Source: an uncultured Ruminococcus sp.
Lineage (GTDB): Bacteria > Bacillota > Clostridia > Oscillospirales > CAG-272
Assembly: GCA_905202255.1 (NCBI GenBank)
Contig: CAJKRH010000051.1
Location: forward strand, 1-11,734
DNA length: 11,734 bases
Reading direction: 5' to 3'
The notes beneath the pieces were generated by a model. It was not told the DNA's origin and ran no database searches. It saw only the letters and a list, made by a program, of their open reading frames with translations. This document shows positions 5,256-11,734 of this stretch, piece after piece (position 1 is the stretch's first letter; each line of letters begins with the position of its first letter). The translations under genes were made by a program, and so were the position numbers.

Positions 5256-7997
5256 TCACCATGGTTCGTCGCCCGCTTCGCTCTCATCAGATTGCGAGGG
5301 CGGATTCTGCATGCCCATTTCCAGATACTGGTCATATGTGATAAGAACAGTTCTCGGCTTTTGTCCGTCAGGCGCGCTGACGATGCCTTTCTGCTCCATG
5401 ATGTCGATAAGCTTTGCCGCTCTGCCGAAGCCGAGCGAAAGTTTGCGCTGGATAAGCGAGGTGGAAATCTTGCCGCTCTCTATGGCGAGTTTTATCGCGC
5501 TGTCGAGCATCGGGTCAGCCTTGTCGTCGCCGTCTCCGTCGGAGGAAGCCGCGGCAAGTCCCGCTCCGCTTCCTTTCTTCTGACCGCAACGCGCCGCTTC
5601 TTTTTCTATCTTTTCGCTTATCTCGCGGCTGTAGGTCTCGTTGTTTTCGAAGCATTCCTGATTCTTTAAGAAGTCTACTATCTTCAGTATCTCCGGCTCA
5701 TCGACATATGCGCCCTGCACTCTCGTAGGTGACATGGAGCCGACAGGTGAGAAGAGCATATCGCCGCGCCCTATCAGCTTTTCCGCGCCGCCCATATCGA
5801 GTATCGTTCTCGAGTCCTGCATGGAGGAAACCGTGCAGGCGATACGGGAGGGGATATTTGCCTTGATTGTACCCGTGATGACATCGACCGAGGGACGCTG
5901 TGTGCCGATTATCAGGTGCATACCTGCCGCACGCGCCTTTGCCGCGATGCGGTTTATGGATGTTTCCACATCATCGGGTGCCGTGAGCATCAGATCCGCA
6001 AGCTCATCTATGAAAATAACTATCTGCGGCAGTTTTTCCGCCGTCGGGTCGTCCTTTATCGCCTCGTTGTACTGCGTGAGATTACGCTTGCCAGTAGCTT
6101 CGAGAATATCATATCTGCGCTCCATCTCGGTCACAGCCCAGTGGAGGGCGCCTGCTGCCTTCTTCGGGTCAAAAACGACCGGCACAAGCAGATGCGGTAT
6201 TCCGTTATACATATTGAATTCAACCTTTTTCGGGTCGATGAAGATAAACTTGACTTCGTCGGGTCTTGCCTTATAGAGGATACTGATGATAAGTGAATTC
6301 ATACACACGGATTTACCCATGCCGGTAGCACCCGCGATAAGCAGATGCGGCATTTTCGCTATATCGAAAAGTATATTCTTGCCCGTTATATCTATGCCGA
6401 GCGCGGCAGTGACCTTGCTCTTGGCATTGCGGAACTCGTCGCTGTCGATAAGCGAGCGCAGATAAACCATGGAAACATTCTTATTCGGCACCTCGATACC
6501 GATGGCGCTCTTACCGGGGATAACACCCGAGATACGCACCGCCGAAGCAAGACTCAGCGAGATATCGTCTGTTCTGTTCATGATGGCGGCAACCTTTGTT
6601 CCCGATTCGGGCGCTATCTCATAGCGCGTGACGGCAGGACCGCGGGAAACGCCGATAACTCTTGTTCTTATATTGAAATCGCCGAGCGTGGAAACAATCT
6701 TCTGCGCATTCGCCGCCATTTCGTTCTGTGAATCGCCGCCCGACTGCTCCTTATATGCAAGAAGCTCTATCGGCGGGAACTGATATTCGGGAACAGGCGG
6801 CTCCTCGTGGATTATCGCGGGCTCGCCGTTCTCTCCCGCAAGAATAACGGAGGGAACATCGCTCTTCGGCTTTTCTTCTTTTTTTATCTTCGTGCGCTTG
6901 ACGGGCATTATGTTTTCGATTATCGGTTCGGGCGCGGGCGCAGGCTCTTCCTGCGAAACAGGCGCAGGCTCTGGCGTGAAGAAATCGTATGTCGCGGGCT
7001 CCTCTTTTTTCGGCTCGTCCGTTATGCCGTTTCCGCTGAGGATATCCTCGCCGATGCCGCCCTTGCGGACTACAAGTGCGGTGCCTGCGGCTTTTGCCGC
7101 TTCAGCCTCGGCTCTTGCTTTTTCCTCCTGCTCTTTCTTTTCACGCTTTTCCGCTTTTTTCTTTTCTATACCACGCATGATATAAAATACGGTTCTGCGC
7201 CATACTATACCGGGAGTATATCCGAGGAAAAGTATCACTGCTATCACGAGGAAAAGTATCGAGAATATGAGCGCTCCGGGAACGCCGAGACCGCGCACGC
7301 CGAGTGTGCCGAGCAGTCCGCCGACGGCACCGCCGCCCTTATACGAGATGCCCTGCAGATAGAAATCCTTCAGCAGCACGCTCATCTTTTCGCCTACCGT
7401 AAAGGAACCGGTGGCAATGAAGATAACATGGAGCAGTGACGAAAAAATCACTGTCACGGCAAAGGAAAACATCAGCCTGAAAAGGCGCAGTCCCGATGCC
7501 GTATCGCGCTTCCAGTAGAGCGCATGGATGAGGAGCAGGAACGGAATCAGCAATGCCGCTCCGCCGAATGTTCCGGGCAGGAACTCGGAGATGAAGCCGC
7601 CGATAACGCCGACTTTCTCCGCCGCGGCAAAGCAGACGCCGATGAATATCGCCAGTGCCGCCATCACGGCTATTATTATCTGATTTCCGACAGATGAGGG
7701 ATTTGCGGGCTTTTTCGGTTTTTTCGGCTTCTTTGCGCTCTTGTCTTTGCGTGCGTCCCCGCGCTCGTCTGCGCGTGCCTCGCCTCTCGCCTCTTTATCG
7801 GAAGCGCCGCGAGAAGAACCTCGCTCCGATGCGCCGCCTTTTCTCGTTTCCGTGCCGCGCTCGGCATCGTCGCCGCGCTTGCGGTCGCTTCTGCGCCGTG
7901 CGCCCGACATATCCTCCTCTTTTACCGTAAAAGCATCGTCGTATTCGAAGAAATCATCATCTTGTGCCGTCTGTTTCTTTTTTCTGTTTTCAGCCAT
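5256..7997 (-). CDS. ftsK: DNA translocase FtsK/SpoIIIE
   Basis: A 913-residue septal DNA pump that moves chromosomal DNA out of the closing septum or into the forespore. The order is: a charged, low-complexity N-terminus (1-100, rich in R, K, E, D, G); four membrane helices at about 106-126, 143-162, 173-196 and 238-260; a cytoplasmic linker (about 270-420) with a K/E/A coiled stretch (278-303) and P/E-rich parts; the alpha/beta motor (about 425-780); and a winged-helix gamma domain (about 828-890). Walker A is GATGMGKS (556-563), Walker B IVIFIDE (659-665), and GTQRPSVDVITG (698-709) is a family signature. SLIQRKLSLGFGRAAKLID in gamma is the DNA-reading helix for polarity sequences. It is longer than B. 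subtilis SpoIIIE because of its N-terminus and linker. The ATG at 7997 follows AGGAAGG with 6 nt spacing. It is the first gene of the operon. Confidence 0.96.
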   Translation of the reverse strand: MAENRKKKQTAQDDDFFEYDDAFTVKEEDMSGARRRSDRKRGDDAERGTETRKGGASERGSSRGASDKEARGEARADERGDARKDKSAKKPKKPKKPANPSSVGNQIIIAVMAALAIFIGVCFAAAEKVGVIGGFISEFLPGTFGGAALLIPFLLLIHALYWKRDTASGLRLFRLMFSFAVTVIFSSLLHVIFIATGSFTVGEKMSVLLKDFYLQGISYKGGGAVGGLLGTLGVRGLGVPGALIFSILFLVIAVILFLGYTPGIVWRRTVFYIMRGIEKKKAEKREKKEQEEKARAEAEAAKAAGTALVVRKGGIGEDILSGNGITDEPKKEEPATYDFFTPEPAPVSQEEPAPAPEPIIENIMPVKRTKIKKEEKPKSDVPSVILAGENGEPAIIHEEPPVPEYQFPPIELLAYKEQSGGDSQNEMAANAQKIVSTLGDFNIRTRVIGVSRGPAVTRYEIAPESGTKVAAIMNRTDDISLSLASAVRISGVIPGKSAIGIEVPNKNVSMVYLRSLIDSDEFRNAKSKVTAALGIDITGKNILFDIAKMPHLLIAGATGMGKSVCMNSLIISILYKARPDEVKFIFIDPKKVEFNMYNGIPHLLVPVVFDPKKAAGALHWAVTEMERRYDILEATGKRNLTQYNEAIKDDPTAEKLPQIVIFIDELADLMLTAPDDVETSINRIAAKARAAGMHLIIGTQRPSVDVITGTIKANIPSRIACTVSSMQDSRTILDMGGAEKLIGRGDMLFSPVGSMSPTRVQGAYVDEPEILKIVDFLKNQECFENNETYSREISEKIEKEAARCGQKKGSGAGLAAASSDGDGDDKADPMLDSAIKLAIESGKISTSLIQRKLSLGFGRAAKLIDIMEQKGIVSAPDGQKPRTVLITYDQYLEMGMQNPPSQSDESEAGDEPW

Positions 7998-8023
7998 TTT
8001 TTACCTTCCTTGCATAAAATCGT

Positions 8024-8083
8024 TTGCCATAAGGCAATATGAAATCGGGAATCCGTATGATAACCGCCGCGATAATCGGGCGG
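8024..8083 (-). other. ftsK leader with two stem-loops
   Basis: The region from the predicted start (about 8106) to the ftsK ATG is an untranslated leader of about 108 nt. It holds TTGCC/GGCAA (8024-8028 with 8033-8037, 4-nt loop) and a longer stem, CCGCC-CGA with TCG-GGCGG (8064-8083, one bulged base). I do not recognise a riboswitch, T-box or protein leader in it. Its role is unknown; it may only stabilise the message. Confidence 0.35.
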
Positions 8084-8112
8084 ACTTTCGCAATATATAG
8101 TATAACAGGATA

Positions 8113-8141
8113 ATTATAGCACAAAATATTATAAAATACAA
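8113..8141 (-). promoter_or_regulatory. Sigma-A type promoter of the ftsK operon
   Basis: On the minus strand the order is TTGTAT (8141-8136), a 17-nt spacer, then TATAAT (8118-8113), with TGC directly before the -10, so it is an extended -10 promoter. Spacing is ideal and the -10 is perfect. Transcription would start near 8106. The divergent TauE gene must use a promoter in the same AT-rich stretch, but I could not assign a convincing plus-strand -35/-10 pair. Confidence 0.75.
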
Positions 8142-8176
8142 TAATAAAATAAAAATATTAAGGAGCGGACTGAAAT

Positions 8177-8572
8177 ATGATAACAAAGCTCGGAAAAAGC
8201 CTGCACAAAATACTTCCTTTTCTGCTCGGTTCGCTTGCCGCGGGCGCGATAAACGGGCTTTTCGGCATGGGCGGCGGCATAGTAATATACTTCATGCTGT
8301 CAAAATTGTATGCGCAGAGCGACGAATACGATGCAAAGGATATCTTCGCTATGACCGTGATAAGCGTGCTTATCATGTCGCTTTCGTCTGTCTTTCTGTA
8401 TTTCTCGTCGGGCGCTTTTTCCCTTTCCGACGCTCTTCCCTATATGCTTCCCGCCGTGCTGGGCGGTATCGCGGGTGCTTTCGCTCTCTCGTATATAAAA
8501 ACTTCTCTGCTCAAAAAAATTTTTGCCGCCATCATGGTCTATGGCGGCATATCGCTTATCTTTCGCAAATAG
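8177..8572 (+). CDS. TauE/SafE family half-transporter, N-terminal half
   Basis: A 131-residue membrane protein corresponding to the first repeat of TauE/SafE (DUF81) carriers, which export sulfite, sulfoacetate or other small organosulfur anions. The hallmark is GAINGLFGMGGGIVIYF (23-39), followed by hydrophobic helices near 56-76, 86-105 and 112-129. The final AGAFALSYIKTSLLKKIFAAI is typical of the repeat end. Full carriers have about 250 residues with two such repeats; this is one. It ends with TAG, three codons before the ATG of the second half and in the same frame. AAGGAG (8160-8165) lies 11 nt ahead of the ATG, a slightly long spacer. The substrate cannot be told, and no sulfur gene is adjacent. 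It probably pairs with the next protein. Confidence 0.85.
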   Translation: MITKLGKSLHKILPFLLGSLAAGAINGLFGMGGGIVIYFMLSKLYAQSDEYDAKDIFAMTVISVLIMSLSSVFLYFSSGAFSLSDALPYMLPAVLGGIAGAFALSYIKTSLLKKIFAAIMVYGGISLIFRK

Positions 8573-8581
8573 GAGGCACAT

Positions 8582-8935
8582 ATGCTTGATTTCCTCGCCG
8601 CATTTCTCACCGCGGCGCTTTCCGCCACGGGTGTCGGCGGCGGAGGACTTCTGATACTCTATCTGCGCCTTGTCAAAAATATCCCGCAGGTCGCTTCCCA
8701 AGGCATAAATCTCATATTTTTCGCAGTGTCATCCGCGTGCGCCGCAGTCGTTCACTTTTTTCGGCGGAAGCTGCGCTTGCAGACGGTGCTCATATGCGGC
8801 ATTTTCGGCTTCTGCGGCGCTTTTCTCGGCTTTGCCGTAGTCAGAAATGTCGATGTTACACTGCTTGAAAAGATTTTCGGCGCGCTTATCGCCCTCTGCG
8901 GAATAAAGACATTTTTCGCCGCAAAAAGACAATAG
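8582..8935 (+). CDS. TauE/SafE family half-transporter, C-terminal half
   Basis: A 117-residue membrane protein matching the second repeat of TauE/SafE. SATGVGGGGLLILYL (14-28) mirrors the glycine motif of the first half. It is followed by VASQGINLIFFAVSS (37-51), a basic loop RRKLR (61-65), and the repeat end GFCGAFLGFAVVRNVDVTLLEKI. About four helices are expected. AGGAGG (8571-8576) overlaps the TAG of the upstream gene and lies 5 nt before this ATG, so independent initiation is well supported and a sequencing error is less likely. Together the two halves would equal a 252-residue carrier. No terminator is evident after the TAG at 8933. Confidence 0.85.
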   Translation: MLDFLAAFLTAALSATGVGGGGLLILYLRLVKNIPQVASQGINLIFFAVSSACAAVVHFFRRKLRLQTVLICGIFGFCGAFLGFAVVRNVDVTLLEKIFGALIALCGIKTFFAAKRQ

Positions 8936-8970
8936 TTACAATTTATAAACATATATTCTGCTTTGGGTAC

Positions 8971-8999
8971 TTGAAAAACGCGGGATTTTATGATATTAT
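8971..8999 (+). promoter_or_regulatory. Sigma-A type promoter of the leucine-rich-repeat gene
   Basis: TTGAAA (8971-8976), 17 nt, TATTAT (8994-8999), with TGA directly before the -10 giving an extended -10 form. A start near 9006 would leave a leader of about 40 nt, with GAAAGG (9030-9035) 10 nt before the ATG. The strength suggests that this gene is transcribed on its own rather than only by read-through from the TauE/SafE pair. Confidence 0.72.
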
Positions 9000-9045
9000 A
9001 TATTTAACTATTTTTCTAAAGTAAATCACGAAAGGCAAAAAAGCA

Positions 9046-11469
9046 ATGAAAAAAACTATCGGCTTTTCAGCAATAATACTCATCGCTCTCATGCTCATCT
9101 GCTGTATATTCCCGCTTTTCGCGGACGATACGCAGACCAGCACAAACAGCCTCTATGAGTTCACGCTCGACAGTAACAAGAGGGCTACAATCACCGCCTA
9201 TAAAGGCAAGGAAACCTCGGTATCCATAAATAAGATAGACGGCAGATATACCGTCGTCGCCATAGGTGCCGGTGCCTTTGCAGGCAATACCTCCGTTGTC
9301 GAAATAGAGCTTTCCGGCAATGTGAAAACCATCGAAAACGGTGCTTTTGCAGGTTGTACCAAGCTTGAAAGCGTCCGCTTCGTAAAGGACGGGCTCGAGA
9401 CGATAGCCGCCGATGCCTTTTACGGCTGTAAGGCGCTGAAAAACTTCGCTTTCCCCTCTACGCTGAAAACCATAGAGGACAGCGCATTTTCCGGATGCTC
9501 CGCTTTTGCCTTTGATATATCGGGGCTTTCCTCTCTCACATCGCTCGGTTCCCATGCTTTTTACAACTGCGGAACAGGCGCCGATGCTTTCTCCGCAGTC
9601 TTTCCCGCGTCGCTTAACGATATCGGCTACGGTGCATTTGCAGGTTGCGGCAAGGTAAATGCCTTTGAGGTAAATGCCGCGAATACCGCCTATACTTCGG
9701 TTGACGGCGTGCTCTTCTCCCGCGATATGGGAACTCTCATTTCCTATCCCATGGGCAAGCGCATAGAGAGCAGTGAATATTCCGTTCCCGCAGGCGTGAA
9801 GAATATCGGCGAGAGTGCTTTCACAGGCGCCTTGCTCAAAAAGATAAATCTTCCCGAGGGTGTTGTCTCCATCGGCGGCAGTGCATTCTATGCCTCCGAT
9901 ATCACGGAAATGAAGATTCCCTCCTCGCTTAAAACGATAGAAAGCTTTGCTTTCTGCTCCACTCCGCTTGCCGAGATAGAGCTTCCCGCAGGCGTTTCGC
10001 TCGGCACCTCGGTTTTCAAAAACTGCCCTTATCTCAAAAAGGCTACCCTGCCCTCCGATATGACGGTCGTCCCGATAGGCACATTTGACGGGTGCAAGGC
10101 ACTCGCCGAGATAGAGCTTCCCGAGGGCATCACCGAGATATCGCAGTTTGCCTTTTATAACTGCAATGCGCTCGCAAAAATCGTTTCTTATCCGGCGCTG
10201 TGTAAAATAGGCTCATATGCTTTCAGCTCATGCACCTCTCTTACGGAAATATCATTCCCGAATACACCCGAAATCGGCATATTTGCTTTCGCTTCATGCT
10301 CCGCGCTGAAAAAAGCCGATATCACTGCGGCAAAGAGCCTTTCCGCATATATTTTCTCGGGCTGTATCGTCCTTTCCGACTTGTCCGTATCGCCGAATCT
10401 CGAATCCATCGGCGCATATGCGCTCTATAACTGCAATGAGCTTGCCGATTTCACCATCCCCGCGACGCTCACTTCCATCGGCAATTATGCTTTCGGCAAC
10501 TGCGATAAATTCACATCGTTTACAGTTCCCGCGACGGTAAAATCCCTCGGCAGAGGCATACTTTTCGATACAAATGTGACAAAGGTCGAGCTTCTCTGCA
10601 AAATAGACGAAATCCCCGCAAATACATTTGAAAACTGCACCAAGCTCACAGATGTAGTGCTTGCAGACAGCATCACGGCGATAGGTCAGTCCGCTTTTGC
10701 CAGTTGCACCTCGCTTGTGAATGTGCCGAAGTTCTCCGAGCTTCGCAGGATTTCCCAATTTGCTTTCAGCGGTTGCAGAAACCTCCGCGATTTCGTGCTC
10801 GGCAGTGAAAACACCTCTGTTCCCGCATATGCTTACCGCACCTGCGATTCCATCGAGAGCGTAGTGATTCCCGCCCGCATCGAACGCATAGAGGACGGAG
10901 CCTTTGCCGAATGCGGCGCGCTTTCGAGCGTGACTTTTGAGGCAGGCAATCTCTCGTATATCGGCTCGAATGTTTTCTATCAGTGTAATAAGCTGACAAG
11001 CATCTCTCTGCCCGAGAGTCTGCGCATCATCGCGGATTATGCTTTCTATGAGTGCAGGCGTCTTGCCGATATTGATATTCCGAAAAATACCGCCTATATC
11101 GGCGAAAATGCTTTTTATGAGACACCGTGGCTCAAGGATAATAAGGACGATTTCATCGTCGCAGGCGACGGAATCCTTATTCAGTATAACGGCATGTCAT
11201 CCGATATCGTTTTCCCCGATACGATAAAGAGAATCCATGATTTCAAATTCTTCAATAAATATCTTATAAATTCCGTCACGCTTCCCGAAAGCGTAGAGGT
11301 GGTCTCAACCAAGGCATTCGTTTCCAAGGTCACGGGAAAGGATTCCGCAGGCAACGAAACTACGGCTTACCGCTTCCGCTATCTCACGGTAAAAGGAATC
11401 GCAGGCTCGTTTGCCGAGCAGTTCTCAAAGCGCGAATATTACACATGGAGCCCTCTGAAAGAAAAATAA
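9046..11469 (+). CDS. Secreted BspA-like leucine-rich-repeat protein (LRR_5)
   Basis: An 807-residue exported protein. The signal peptide is MKK followed by a hydrophobic core, with cleavage likely after LFA (A26). From about residue 65 to 760 it is a run of about 26 LRR_5 units of roughly 22-24 residues, of the form I-G-x-x-A-F-x-x-C-x-x-L, then I-x-L-P-x-x-L/V. Two breaks carry a different motif: SVDGVLFSRDMGTLISYP (near 224-241) and AGDGILIQYNG (near 706-716). Such breaks are known in this family. BspA-like proteins bind host matrix or other bacteria in Bacteroidales, Treponema and Trichomonas, but in gut Clostridia the function is mostly unknown. I see no LPXTG, dockerin, SLH or cell-wall-binding module and no C-terminal helix, so it would be released or held non-covalently. 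The ATG follows GAAAGG at 10 nt. Confidence 0.93.
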   Translation: MKKTIGFSAIILIALMLICCIFPLFADDTQTSTNSLYEFTLDSNKRATITAYKGKETSVSINKIDGRYTVVAIGAGAFAGNTSVVEIELSGNVKTIENGAFAGCTKLESVRFVKDGLETIAADAFYGCKALKNFAFPSTLKTIEDSAFSGCSAFAFDISGLSSLTSLGSHAFYNCGTGADAFSAVFPASLNDIGYGAFAGCGKVNAFEVNAANTAYTSVDGVLFSRDMGTLISYPMGKRIESSEYSVPAGVKNIGESAFTGALLKKINLPEGVVSIGGSAFYASDITEMKIPSSLKTIESFAFCSTPLAEIELPAGVSLGTSVFKNCPYLKKATLPSDMTVVPIGTFDGCKALAEIELPEGITEISQFAFYNCNALAKIVSYPALCKIGSYAFSSCTSLTEISFPNTPEIGIFAFASCSALKKADITAAKSLSAYIFSGCIVLSDLSVSPNLESIGAYALYNCNELADFTIPATLTSIGNYAFGNCDKFTSFTVPATVKSLGRGILFDTNVTKVELLCKIDEIPANTFENCTKLTDVVLADSITAIGQSAFASCTSLVNVPKFSELRRISQFAFSGCRNLRDFVLGSENTSVPAYAYRTCDSIESVVIPARIERIEDGAFAECGALSSVTFEAGNLSYIGSNVFYQCNKLTSISLPESLRIIADYAFYECRRLADIDIPKNTAYIGENAFYETPWLKDNKDDFIVAGDGILIQYNGMSSDIVFPDTIKRIHDFKFFNKYLINSVTLPESVEVVSTKAFVSKVTGKDSAGNETTAYRFRYLTVKGIAGSFAEQFSKREYYTWSPLKEK

Positions 11470-11476
11470 ATATCAT

Positions 11477-11503
11477 AGCCTCCCGCATACAACGGGAGGC
11501 TTT
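11477..11503 (+). terminator. Intrinsic terminator after the leucine-rich-repeat gene
   Basis: GCCTCCCG (11478-11485) pairs perfectly with CGGGAGGC (11493-11500) over a 7-nt loop; one more A-T pair can close the base. It starts 8 nt after the TAA. The trailing T-run is short (TTTAGCTT), so it may be leaky. Confidence 0.75.
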
Positions 11504-11539
11504 AGCTTACATGAGGGGATTTTTCGCAGAAAAAGTACA

Positions 11540-11734
11540 AAAGAAACTTTTTCTTTTTCGCGCTTTTGAATGAGCAAAAGTGCCAAAACCGACAATGCAG
11601 GCGCGTGTCGGCATCGCCAAGATATTGGATGGTTTCTAAAAAGAAACATAAAAATACTTTTCCTTTATCGTACTTTTGCATGACCAAGAGGAGGGTTCAG
11701 GGTGGCGAAGCCACCTCTGAACGGCGTCGCCGAG
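11540..11734. repeat. Noncoding repeat block with two 35-nt units and several hairpins
   Basis: Two diverged direct copies, 11546-11580 and 11656-11690, agree at 28 of 35 positions, and each is preceded nearby by AAAAGAAAC. Both copies contain CTTTTG-6 nt-CAA(A/G)AG, which forms a 6-bp stem in each; the difference converts an A-T to a G-T pair. Between and after them lie further stems: CCGACA/TGTCGG (11589-11594 with 11606-11611), CCAA/TTGG (11617-11628) and GTTCAGGGTGGC with GCCACCTCTGAAC (11695-11722, one bulge). No convincing gene is present on either strand. From memory it resembles dispersed intergenic units of clostridial genomes. It runs off the window. Confidence 0.5.

Noticed and set aside
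4728..5669. A 313-codon plus-strand open frame across the kinase and ftsK genes
   Set aside because: It lies antisense to two clearly recognised genes, shows no domain and has no suitable ribosome binding site. It is a reading-frame shadow, as are the similar frames at 212-628, 2892-3494, 6807-7439 and 10294-10758.
8020..8106. Riboswitch in the ftsK leader
   Set aside because: Two simple stems only; no conserved core of a riboswitch class I know could be matched.
8085..8132. Plus-strand promoter for the TauE/SafE pair
   Set aside because: Several TATA-like boxes exist (for example GATAAT at 8109-8114 with TTTCGC upstream), but none has an acceptable -35 at proper spacing, so none was listed.
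8300..8701. A 133-codon minus-strand frame over the TauE/SafE junction
   Set aside because: Its product is a low-complexity charged sequence typical of an antisense shadow, while both plus-strand halves carry clear family motifs.
9046..9135. Lipoprotein signal in the LRR protein (LICC)
   Set aside because: The residues before the cysteines do not fit a lipobox (no small residue at -1), while LFA then DD is a normal signal peptidase I site.
9250..11300. Regular repeats suggestive of an array
   Set aside because: The repeats are protein-level LRR_5 units in one open frame with variable DNA sequence. There are no identical repeats with unique spacers, so it is not CRISPR.

Overview
The window looks like a chromosomal segment of a Gram-positive, Clostridia-type member of the Firmicutes (Bacillota). 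The reasons are strong AGGAGG-type ribosome binding sites, a four-helix SpoIIIE/FtsK, the pairing of mltG with a TrhP-like U32 gene (neighbours in Bacillus as yrrL and yrrN/yrrO), and a BspA-like leucine-rich-repeat exported protein of the kind common in gut Clostridia. TAA, TGA and TAG all serve as stops, so the standard code fits. The exact lineage cannot be read from the sequence alone.

Positions 8118 down to about 106 (minus strand) hold one tightly packed seven-gene operon: ftsK/spoIIIE, a thymidylate kinase-like gene, a DJ-1/PfpI gene, 5-formyltetrahydrofolate cyclo-ligase, a CPBP membrane protease, mltG and a U32 (TrhP-like) gene. Gaps run from a 14-nt overlap to 70 nt. A near-consensus extended -10 promoter (8113-8141) precedes it and a strong intrinsic terminator (103-128) closes it. 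The genes mix chromosome segregation, nucleotide and one-carbon metabolism, a stress-type glyoxalase/chaperone family, envelope growth and tRNA wobble modification, so the operon is housekeeping in character. A hairpin that could hide the mltG ribosome binding site may uncouple mltG from the rest.

Positions 8177-8935 (plus strand, divergent) encode two half-size TauE/SafE membrane proteins. They lie in the same reading frame and are separated by a single amber codon, with a ribosome binding site overlapping that stop. Together they add up to one ordinary eight-helix TauE/SafE carrier.

Positions 9046-11469 (plus) encode an 807-residue secreted protein made almost entirely of about 26 LRR_5 repeats. 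It has its own good promoter and a terminator. Both window edges (1-60 and about 11505-11734) are noncoding and rich in inverted repeats that look like dispersed intergenic repeats of clostridial genomes. The right edge holds two diverged copies of a 35-nt unit.

No mobile-element gene, CRISPR array, rRNA or tRNA was seen. The most interesting observations are the amber-split TauE/SafE pair, the mltG leader hairpin and the repeat units at the edges. None of them is clear evidence of a new system.
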